Shown here: positions 1-5,845 of the stretch, piece after piece
How the letters are laid out: each line of letters starts with the position of its first letter
Position numbering within the stretch: position 1 is the stretch's first letter
NCBI GenBank assembly: GCA_900770515.1
Contig: CAAHDP010000170.1
Span: 1-14,542 of the forward strand
DNA from: an uncultured Prevotella sp.
Lineage (GTDB): Bacteria; Bacteroidota; Bacteroidia; Bacteroidales; Bacteroidaceae
Length of the DNA stretch: 14,542 nucleotides
Reading direction: 5' to 3'
Made by a program: the position numbers and the translations under genes
The notes under the pieces: model-generated
Database searches by the model: none
The model's input: only the letters and a program-made list of their open reading frames with translations
Told to the model about the DNA's origin: nothing

Positions 1-5
1 AGAAA

Positions 6-1511
6 ATGGCATATACAAGATTGAGTGCTGCCGAAGCGGCAGCGATGATTAACGATCAAGATACAATCGGATTGAGTGGTTTCACACCAAACGGCGTGCC
101 TAAGGCAACCTTCCGCGAACTCTCCAAGAGAGCCGTGGCTGAGCACGAGGCGGGCAGACCTTTCCAGGTGGGCATCCTCACGGGTGCTTCTACCTCGCAG
201 AGTATCGAAGGTGACATGGCAGCAGCTCATGCCATCAAGTTCCGTGCGCCATTTTCTACCAACAAGGACTTTAGAACTCATACCAATCTCGGTGAAATCG
301 ACTATGAGGATATGCACCTCGGCCACATGGCTGAGCGCCTGCGCCGTGGTTTCTATGGCGAGATAGACCTTGCCATCATCGAGGTTTCCGATTTGGAAGA
401 AGGCGAAACCACCTGCAAGGCATTCCTTACCTCTGCCGGCGGCATCGTTCCTACCATCGTCCGCCTTGCCAAGAAGGTGCTCATTGAGAAGAATACCTTC
501 CACAGTCCTGCTTCCCGCTATCTGCACGATGTTTATGAGATAGCAGAATGCCCATTCCGCACACCTATTCCTATATTGAATGTGGGCGATAGAATAGGTA
601 AGGAGTATGTGGAGATTGATGCACATAAGATTGTGGGTGTGGTGGAATGCAACATCCCGGAGGAGGCGCGTGCCTTCAAGCCTCTTGACCCTGTGACCGA
701 ACAGATGGGACATAATGTGGCTGATTTTCTGGTCAGCGACCTGAAGAAGGGACATATTCCTCCTCAGTTCCTGCCTTTGCAGAGCGGAGTGGGTGTAACT
801 TCCAATGCTGTTCTTGAAGCATTGGGACAGAATCCTAACGTGCCTGTGTTCAGCGTCTATACCGAGGTGGTTCAGGATGCCGTGGTGAAATACATGCGCG
901 AGGGAAGAATCAAGGATGCTTCCTGCTCTTCGCTCACCGTAACCAACGATACATTGAAAGAAGTGTATGATGATATTGATTACTTCAAGAAGCATCTCAC
1001 CATCCGCCAGAGCGAGATTTCAAACTCTCCTGAGGTCATCCGCCGTCTGGGTGTCATCGCCATGAACACCGCCATCGAGTGCGATATCTATGGCAATGAG
1101 AACTCCAGCCACATCTGCGGCAGCAAGCTGATGAATGGTATCGGCGGTTCCTGCGATTACGAGCGGAATGTCTACATCTCTATCTTCACCACGCAGAGTA
1201 CCACCAAGAACGGTTGCATCTCTGCCATCGTTCCGATGTGCAGTCACGTGGACAGCACCGAGCACGATGTGGATGTGATCGTTACTGAGCAGGGAGTAGC
1301 CGATCTTCGTGGCAAGGGTCCTTTGCGCCGTGCCAAGGAGATTATCGAGAACTGTGCGCATCCGGATTATCGCCCTATGCTCCGTGAGTATCTGAAGTTT
1401 GCCGAGAAGGGACACGAGCCACAGAGCATGCGTGCCGCCCTCGCCATGCACGATACCTTCCTGAAGAAGGGTGATATGAGATTGACAGATTTCGGAGAAT
1501 ATCTGAAATAA
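6..1511 (+). CDS. Acetyl-CoA hydrolase/transferase family protein (succinyl-CoA:acetate or propionyl-CoA:succinate CoA-transferase type)
   Basis: A 501-residue class I CoA transferase, which is the normal full length for the AarC/ScpC-like cytosolic family. It moves CoA between acyl groups through a glutamyl-CoA intermediate; in succinate- and propionate-producing Bacteroidota this links succinyl-CoA, acetate and propionate metabolism. Visible signatures are GVGVTSNAV (261-269), the catalytic-glutamate motif VYTEVVQD with the probable nucleophile Glu287, the glycine-rich CoA loop NGIGGSCDYERN (377-388), and the C-terminal VTEQGVADLRGKGPLRRA block (426-443). The start at base 6 fits the family N-terminus, but only five bases precede it, so promoter and ribosome site are outside the window. 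No conventional terminator follows; a large inverted repeat lies 60 bp downstream. The substrate pair cannot be fixed from sequence alone. Confidence 0.93.
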   Translation: MAYTRLSAAEAAAMINDQDTIGLSGFTPNGVPKATFRELSKRAVAEHEAGRPFQVGILTGASTSQSIEGDMAAAHAIKFRAPFSTNKDFRTHTNLGEIDYEDMHLGHMAERLRRGFYGEIDLAIIEVSDLEEGETTCKAFLTSAGGIVPTIVRLAKKVLIEKNTFHSPASRYLHDVYEIAECPFRTPIPILNVGDRIGKEYVEIDAHKIVGVVECNIPEEARAFKPLDPVTEQMGHNVADFLVSDLKKGHIPPQFLPLQSGVGVTSNAVLEALGQNPNVPVFSVYTEVVQDAVVKYMREGRIKDASCSSLTVTNDTLKEVYDDIDYFKKHLTIRQSEISNSPEVIRRLGVIAMNTAIECDIYGNENSSHICGSKLMNGIGGSCDYERNVYISIFTTQSTTKNGCISAIVPMCSHVDSTEHDVDVIVTEQGVADLRGKGPLRRAKEIIENCAHPDYRPMLREYLKFAEKGHEPQSMRAALAMHDTFLKKGDMRLTDFGEYLK

Positions 1512-1523
1512 AGGCTTTAAAAA

Positions 1524-1555
1524 TTTGCTTATATCCAAGTAAAATAGTATTTTTG
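1524..1555 (+). promoter_or_regulatory. Bacteroidota-type promoter upstream of the repeat and AraC gene
   Basis: TTTG at 1524-1527 and TATTTTTG (matching TAnnTTTG) at 1548-1555 are separated by 20 bp, an exact fit to the Bacteroidota -33/-7 promoter. The predicted start of transcription is near 1560. The whole inverted-repeat array at 1572-1651 would therefore lie in the 5' leader of the message that carries the small ORF at 1724 and the membrane AraC gene. It starts only 12 bp after the CoA transferase stop codon. Confidence 0.7.
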
Positions 1556-1571
1556 CCGTGTTGAAAGTTAT

Positions 1572-1651
1572 GTTCATAAGCTTTGAACTTAAGTTCAGAG
1601 CCTTTGAACTTATATTCAAAGCCTTTGAACATAGGTTCAAAGCTTATGAAC
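1572..1651. repeat. 80-bp nested palindrome of three 21-bp tandem units
   Basis: Three consecutive 21-bp units begin at 1581, 1602 and 1623. Each is itself a near-palindrome with arms CTTTGAAC and GTTCAAAG (slightly varied) around an AT-rich centre. The array is bounded by perfect 17-bp inverted arms GTTCATAAGCTTTGAAC at 1572-1588 and its complement at 1635-1651. Folding the whole 80 bp end to end pairs about 34 of 40 positions. A weaker fourth copy may lie at 1560-1580. It sits just after a predicted transcription start, so as RNA it could be a long hairpin (leader control or terminator). As DNA, a two-helical-turn period of dyads would suit cooperative binding of a dimeric regulator. The function is not known. 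Confidence 0.85.
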
Positions 1652-1723
1652 GAAGTTTTCTTCTAGGATTAGAAACAATTATCTATCGTAATAACATCAA
1701 TTACTACTAGGAGAGGAAACAAT

Positions 1724-1870
1724 ATGGCAAAGTACAAGTGCGGAATTAAATATATATATAATCATGGATACTTGTTTAGATCTTATAGCTCTTCAGTATG
1801 CCTGCATGATTGTGATGGGCATGCTTATGTTTTTTGTGTTTGTTTCGCGCTACTATATAACTTGCCGTAA
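1724..1870 (+). other. Small leader ORF, possibly a rubredoxin 5' remnant
   Basis: A 48-codon ORF has the best Shine-Dalgarno site in this part of the window: AGGAGAGG at 1709-1716, seven bases before ATG. It begins MAKYKCGIKYIYNHGY. Rubredoxins typically begin M-x-K-Y-x-C-x-x-C-G-Y-x-Y-D, so the first six residues and the later YIY look like a rubredoxin start that has lost its second CG pair. From base 1764 the same DNA also encodes the AraC protein in another frame, and no rubredoxin C-terminal CPxCG motif is present anywhere nearby. Either it is the scar of a displaced rubredoxin gene, or it is a leader peptide coupled to translation of the regulator. The YIY match falls in a TATATATATA run and could be chance. 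Confidence 0.35.
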
Positions 1871-2861
1871 CATGCAGTTTGAGCAGTCGCGTTGGATGAT
1901 TATTGTGGCATTACTATTGTTAGTCGTACACTACGTGTGTCAGATGCGGTTTGGTTGGCGACAGCGGGGAGACGATGTGGGCGTTCTGTTTAATCTGCTG
2001 TTTTATTCGCCTTCGGCCATATTGTTGTCGTGGTCGCAGCTCAATATTCTGCGCGCTGGGCATGGACGTTGGAGTTTTATGCGCTATGGTGTTGCAGGGT
2101 ATGCTCTTATGGTGTTGTGCATAGTAGCAGGTGTTATCTCAAATGGCAGTCTGCATATTGGTACTATGCTATATGTTGCTGATGCTATTCATTTCTTTAC
2201 TTTGTTTTATTATGTATGGGCACCGTTTAAGGTGCTTGGTTATGTTCAGCGTCGGCTCGATAGTGAACTTGGTAATCCTGTAGATGCTTACTTGAGCACT
2301 ATGCGCATTGGGCTTTTTATGGTGTGTGCTTTTGCTGTATTTTCGCCTCTATATATATTGTCGCGGCCGTTACTCTTTGTCTTTGGACCTTTGGGACTGA
2401 TTTCTCTTTCGCTGTTTATTGTTAGTTTTACGGCACTTGGATTCAGTATGTCCGAGGGGGTAACAGAGATTGTTGCCGAGACTAACGAGGAGATGGCTGC
2501 TGCTAAAGTCTTTAGTGAGATAGAGCCTGAGCGTGTTGCCGAAATAGATATGGCAGTAAGCAAATGGCGAAGCGAGGGTGGTTTTAGGGATAGCGACTTG
2601 ACGTTATCCTCGTTTGCTCGTCGCATAAAGGTTAATCGTGCCGATGTAGTTTCGTATCTAACTTCCATATATGGTAAGAGTTTCCGTACATGGCTTTCGG
2701 GTATTCGTGTGGAGGAGGCAAAGGCACTCATTGTAGCACACCCCGAATATAGTAACGAGGTTGTTTCTATGGAGTGCGGTTTCTCATCGCGTGTGTATTT
2801 TCAGCGTCTGTTCAAGGAAAGGACAGGTTTGACTCCTGCCGAGTGGCGTCGCCAACGATAA
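1764..2861 (+). CDS. Multi-pass membrane protein with C-terminal AraC-type DNA-binding domain
   Basis: A 365-residue protein in two parts. Residues 1 to about 230 contain six or seven hydrophobic stretches (roughly 7-29, 42-60, 73-93, 105-125, 133-155, 180-200, 205-228). Residues about 255-365 are an AraC/XylS domain with a first helix-turn-helix near 279-300 and a second near 331-352, ending in the family signature GFSSRVYFQRLFKERTG-LTPAEWRRQR. A membrane-anchored AraC regulator is a known Bacteroidota architecture, in which the membrane part presumably senses a signal and the cytoplasmic end binds DNA. The ATG at 1764 is the first Met in frame. It has no good ribosome site of its own and overlaps the small ORF at 1724, suggesting coupled translation. 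By eye the base composition is more AT-rich than in the flanking genes. The likely target is the adjacent lipoprotein gene, by inference. Confidence 0.88.
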   Translation: MDTCLDLIALQYACMIVMGMLMFFVFVSRYYITCRNMQFEQSRWMIIVALLLLVVHYVCQMRFGWRQRGDDVGVLFNLLFYSPSAILLSWSQLNILRAGHGRWSFMRYGVAGYALMVLCIVAGVISNGSLHIGTMLYVADAIHFFTLFYYVWAPFKVLGYVQRRLDSELGNPVDAYLSTMRIGLFMVCAFAVFSPLYILSRPLLFVFGPLGLISLSLFIVSFTALGFSMSEGVTEIVAETNEEMAAAKVFSEIEPERVAEIDMAVSKWRSEGGFRDSDLTLSSFARRIKVNRADVVSYLTSIYGKSFRTWLSGIRVEEAKALIVAHPEYSNEVVSMECGFSSRVYFQRLFKERTGLTPAEWRRQR

Positions 2862-2900
2862 TGTGTTGGTTATGTGTATGTTTGCTACTGAGGGTAAGAT

Positions 2901-2922
2901 GTAACTTTTGTACAAAGGTTAC
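2901..2922. promoter_or_regulatory. 22-bp palindrome, candidate operator
   Basis: GTAAC at 2901-2905 and GTTAC at 2918-2922 flank a TTTTGTACAAAG core, giving an inverted repeat with one mismatched pair. It begins 39 bp after the AraC-type gene stops and about 100 bp upstream of the lipoprotein promoter. No T-run follows, so a binding site fits at least as well as a terminator. Confidence 0.5.
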
Positions 2923-2936
2923 ATAATGGGCTATGT

Positions 2937-2956
2937 GTAACCTTTCTTATAGTTAC
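2937..2956. promoter_or_regulatory. Second GTAAC/GTTAC inverted pair, candidate operator half-sites
   Basis: GTAAC at 2937-2941 and GTTAC at 2952-2956 repeat the arms of the palindrome at 2901-2922, with a 10-bp spacer instead of 12. The left arm reads GTAACCTTT, which is the complement of the AAAGGTTAC at 2914-2922. Recurrence of the same arms in one intergenic region supports a regulator-binding array. The protein bound is unknown. Confidence 0.4.
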
Positions 2957-3001
2957 GTCTCTTTTCTACAAGAGTGACACATAAGTGATGTCTTTTGAGG
3001 T

Positions 3002-3029
3002 TTTGATGGTTGATATTTTTATATCTTTG
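3002..3029 (+). promoter_or_regulatory. Probable promoter of the lipoprotein gene
   Basis: TATCTTTG at 3022-3029 matches the -7 element TAnnTTTG. TTTG occurs at 3002-3005 (spacing 16 bp, short) and at 2994-2997 (24 bp, long), so the -33 box is non-ideal. A poor -33 box is common where an activator is needed, and palindromic sites lie just upstream. The predicted leader is about 35 bases. Confidence 0.5.
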
Positions 3030-3070
3030 CATAAGGAATTTCAAACATAAACTTTCAAAAACAATTCACA

Positions 3071-4714
3071 ATGAAAAAATCTTATCTTTATTTAATGGCG
3101 TGTGCCATGGGTGCTATGTCTTTGACTTCGTGTTCTGAAGATTCTACTCCTGCCGGTGGCGGTGGCGATAGCACAATAGAAGTGCCTTTGGCACAAGTTT
3201 CAAAACCTAAGCCTAACCCTTGGCTTGCACAGGAAGAGTATAGTATTACGCACTTCAATTCGGCTCAGACGGATGCCTTCTCGTATGAAGTCAAGGATGG
3301 AACTTTCAATATCGATCTTTCCAAGTGTCAGATGACATGGAGCGGTCCCGTGAATTTGATGACACTTGCTTCTACTTCGCCCAAGTATATGTGGGGCATG
3401 AGTAGCGATCGCGTGTCGTATCTTGATATCAGCGACGGCAAGCTTGAAAGGGTTGCAGAGGCTGGCTTGCCAGGGATTACAATGAAGACTCAGGAGCAGC
3501 TTACAAATATGACTGCTGACTATGCTACTTACGACGAACTTTCTAAGACGATTACCGATATATTGGGCCCAGCGCCACAAATGTCTATGGCTAACGGTAA
3601 TTATGTCTTGTGCGACAAGGATAACTATGCTTACACCAATGCAGGTCAGGTAATGGTACGTTATCGCCTTGCCAATCCTAATAATCCCAAGGAAGGTATC
3701 GTGCTGGATCATCAAATTAGACTTACCGACTTTACCTTCAACTCTTTTACTCTCGTAGGTGCTACTATGACCTATGACGGCCACCTTGTCGTGGCTGCAC
3801 AGAACGGAATTCTTGTGCTGAATCGTGCTCTTACTACCATCGAGGATTCATACGCTCTTCCATCAGACCAGATTCTCACCAATTCTATCTGTATCGACGA
3901 AAATGGCGGTCTTTATGTAGCAAGTAACAGTCGCACACCTGGCGGAAAAGGCCTTATGCAGAAACTTATCTGCAAGGACGGAAAATTCTCTACATCTCCG
4001 GCTGATGGTGCATGGCAAGCCTATTACGATGGTGGCCCGAAGGCTCCATGTATCAAACTCGGATATGGCACAGGTTCAACGCCTACACTTATGGGCTTTG
4101 GTCAAGACGAGGACAAGTTGGTAGTTATTACCGATGGCTCTAAGCGTATGAAACTGGTGGCTTTCTGGCGTGACGAAATCCCTTCAGGCGCACAGCAAGT
4201 GGCAGGGTACGACAAGCGTATAGCCGGAGTGCATGAGGTTACGTGCGGTCTGCCTGCATCAACAGAGTGGATACAGTCTGAGCAGTCAGTTGTAGTAGGT
4301 GGCTATGATGCCTTTGTTGTAAACAACATCAATGTTACTGATCAGGAAATAAACGACAAGATTATTGGTGTAATTGCTATTGGTCCTATTGTTAAAGGCC
4401 CTCAAGGTACCGAGTGTGTACGTTGGAATGCAAAGGAGAACAAGTGGGAGAGTAAGTGGGCGCGCAGCGATGTAAGTTCTGTAAGTATGATTCCTGCCGT
4501 AAGTACCAAGTCGGAGATGGTATTTGTATGTGGCTGGAACGATGCTTCGGGCTGGGAAGTTACAGGACTTGACTGGAAGAGTGGTGCCACACGTCATCGC
4601 ACCATCTTGGGCAAGAGTAATCGGGCCAATGGTGCCTACGCCATCATTCAGTATCTTGCTAATGGCGACCTTTTATTCAACTCTGTTGCCGGACCAATTC
4701 GCATAAAATATTGA
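3071..4714 (+). CDS. Predicted surface lipoprotein of unknown function, beta-propeller-like
   Basis: A 547-residue secreted protein. A hydrophobic signal peptide ends in the lipobox LTSC with lipidated Cys21, followed by SEDS. Acidic residues just after the Cys resemble the Bacteroidota lipoprotein export signal, so a cell-surface location is likely. The rest has no motif I recognise for an enzyme. Short beta-rich segments recur (for example TYDGHLVVAAQNGILVLN, IDENGGLYVASNSR, EDKLVVITDGSKRMKLVAFW, and YLANGDLLFN near the end), a rhythm typical of beta-propeller or SMP-30/quinoprotein-like folds. That is inference; no fold can be assigned with certainty. It sits 209 bp downstream of the membrane AraC gene on the same strand, with its own promoter and palindromic sites, so it may be that regulator's target. 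A terminator hairpin follows 48 bp after the stop. Confidence 0.85.
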   Translation: MKKSYLYLMACAMGAMSLTSCSEDSTPAGGGGDSTIEVPLAQVSKPKPNPWLAQEEYSITHFNSAQTDAFSYEVKDGTFNIDLSKCQMTWSGPVNLMTLASTSPKYMWGMSSDRVSYLDISDGKLERVAEAGLPGITMKTQEQLTNMTADYATYDELSKTITDILGPAPQMSMANGNYVLCDKDNYAYTNAGQVMVRYRLANPNNPKEGIVLDHQIRLTDFTFNSFTLVGATMTYDGHLVVAAQNGILVLNRALTTIEDSYALPSDQILTNSICIDENGGLYVASNSRTPGGKGLMQKLICKDGKFSTSPADGAWQAYYDGGPKAPCIKLGYGTGSTPTLMGFGQDEDKLVVITDGSKRMKLVAFWRDEIPSGAQQVAGYDKRIAGVHEVTCGLPASTEWIQSEQSVVVGGYDAFVVNNINVTDQEINDKIIGVIAIGPIVKGPQGTECVRWNAKENKWESKWARSDVSSVSMIPAVSTKSEMVFVCGWNDASGWEVTGLDWKSGATRHRTILGKSNRANGAYAIIQYLANGDLLFNSVAGPIRIKY

Positions 4715-4761
4715 GAATATTTAATCATCATATAACTGTTAAGGTTTATTGATATACAAAA

Positions 4762-4796
4762 ATCCCCAGCCTGCTTGAGAAAAGTAGGTTGGGGAT
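4762..4796. terminator. Shared terminator hairpin between convergent genes
   Basis: Left arm 4762-4776 (ATCCCCAGCCTGCTT) pairs with right arm 4782-4796 (AAGTAGGTTGGGGAT) over 15 bp with two wobble pairs and a five-base loop. Reading leftward it is followed by TTTTGT, so it is strongest for the minus-strand RNA methyltransferase transcript. It also lies 48 bp after the lipoprotein stop and may act in both directions. Confidence 0.75.
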
Positions 4797-4834
4797 TATA
4801 ACGTTTGACCCACAAACTTCGTTATGGACAGGTG

Positions 4835-5374
4835 CTACAACTTCAGCAGTTTGGCAAACTCCCAAACCACGATGCCGGCTGTTACGCTGACATTCAGGGA
4901 ATGCTTGGTGCCAAACTGGGGAATCTCCAGGCAGCCATCGCTCATATCCACGATGTTCTGCTTCACACCCTTCACCTCGTTGCCGAAGATGACGGCGTAG
5001 CCTTTGGGATGTGAAGGATGCGCCTCCGGCAGGTTCTGAAGTTTGGTGGAACCTTCTACCTGCTCGATGCTATAAACAAAGTAGCCTTTCTGCTTCAGTT
5101 TCTCCACAGCCTCTTCGGTGGTCTTGAAGTACTCCCAATCTACGCTGTCTTCGCCGCCCAGAGCCGTCTTGTGGATTTCGGCATTGGGAGGAGTGGCGGT
5201 GATACCGCAAAGATACACCGCCTCTACACGGAAGGCATCGCAAGAGCGGAACACACTTCCTACATTATATAATGAACGCACATCATCCAGGACTACTATC
5301 AGGGGCAGCTTCTCGGCTTCCTTGAATTCCTCCAGGGTGAGGCGGTTCATCTCTATCGTTCTTAATTTACGCAT
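4835..5374 (-). CDS. TrmH/SpoU-family RNA 2'-O-methyltransferase
   Basis: A 179-residue SPOUT-class protein consisting of the catalytic domain alone, shorter than TrmH or RlmB. It would methylate a ribose 2'-OH in tRNA or rRNA using S-adenosylmethionine bound in a C-terminal trefoil knot. All three family motifs are present: motif 1 around Asn37 to Arg43 (NVGSVFR), motif 2 IFGNEVKGV (129-137), and motif 3 IPQFGTKHSLNVSVTAGIVV (151-170) with the conserved SLNVS. The RNA and position modified cannot be read from sequence. It is the last gene of the U32-sufE-methyltransferase run, 39 bp after the sufE stop. Its start codon directly abuts an AT-rich inverted repeat whose loop carries the AAGG ribosome site. 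Confidence 0.9.
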   Translation of the reverse strand: MRKLRTIEMNRLTLEEFKEAEKLPLIVVLDDVRSLYNVGSVFRSCDAFRVEAVYLCGITATPPNAEIHKTALGGEDSVDWEYFKTTEEAVEKLKQKGYFVYSIEQVEGSTKLQNLPEAHPSHPKGYAVIFGNEVKGVKQNIVDMSDGCLEIPQFGTKHSLNVSVTAGIVVWEFAKLLKL

Positions 5375-5393
5375 TATAATATACCTTATTATA
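5375..5393 (-). promoter_or_regulatory. Inverted repeat enclosing the ribosome site of the TrmH-family gene
   Basis: On the minus strand TATAATA and TATTATA (seven pairs) flank AGGTA, and the ATG follows immediately. The ribosome-binding AAGG therefore lies at the loop of a weak all-A/U hairpin. It could modulate translation, but simple AT richness could also produce it. Confidence 0.35.
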
Positions 5394-5413
5394 TATCATG
5401 TGACCAGAGGCGG

Positions 5414-5845
5414 TTAAACCTCTGCCTCCTTGGTCTTGTAAGCCAGGGCGTACATGCGAATCTGCTTGATCATCGCCAGCAGACCGTTGCTGCGGGTAGG
5501 ACTCAGGTGATCTTTCAGGCCAATCTTCTCTACGAAATAGAGGTCGGCATCCATAATCTCGGTTGGGGTATGACCGCTCAACACACGGATGAGGAGGGCG
5601 ATGATACCCTTTACGATGAGGGCATCGCTATCGGCTGTAAACACGAGCTTGCCATCCTCGTAGTCGCACTGCAACCATACGCGGCTCTGGCAGCCGTCGA
5701 TGAGGTTCTGCTCGTTCTTGTATTTCTCGTCGAGAGGAGCCAACTCGTTGCCCAAGTCGATGAGCATCTGATACTTATCCATCCAGTCGGAGAAGTCCTG
5801 GAACTCCTCTACCACTTCATCCTGCAATTCATTAATTGTTGCCAT
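5414..5845 (-). CDS. sufE: SufE family cysteine desulfurase sulfur acceptor
   Basis: A 143-residue cytosolic protein of normal SufE length. SufE accepts persulfide sulfur from the cysteine desulfurase SufS and passes it to the Fe-S scaffold. The active-site motif NLIDGCQSRVWL places the sulfur-accepting cysteine at Cys52, matching the position in E. coli SufE (Cys51). The typical SGHTPTEI (90-97) and LSPTRSNGLLAM (114-125) blocks follow. Its ATG overlaps the stop codon of the upstream U32 gene by one base (TAATG), indicating translational coupling. SufS and the SufBCD scaffold are not in the window. The placement suggests sulfur delivery near a protein that itself needs a [4Fe-4S] cluster. 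Confidence 0.94.
   Translation of the reverse strand: MATINELQDEVVEEFQDFSDWMDKYQMLIDLGNELAPLDEKYKNEQNLIDGCQSRVWLQCDYEDGKLVFTADSDALIVKGIIALLIRVLSGHTPTEIMDADLYFVEKIGLKDHLSPTRSNGLLAMIKQIRMYALAYKTKEAEV

Noticed and set aside
1020..1640. 206-residue minus-strand ORF with repeated SKALN/SSK motifs near its start
   Set aside because: It lies opposite the CoA transferase gene, and its repetitive start is simply the translation of the palindrome array; no ribosome site or family resemblance.
1572..1651. Palindrome array as an invertible (phase-variable) promoter or CRISPR
   Set aside because: The 46 bp between the perfect arms contain no promoter, no recombinase gene is nearby, and units are contiguous without unique spacers.
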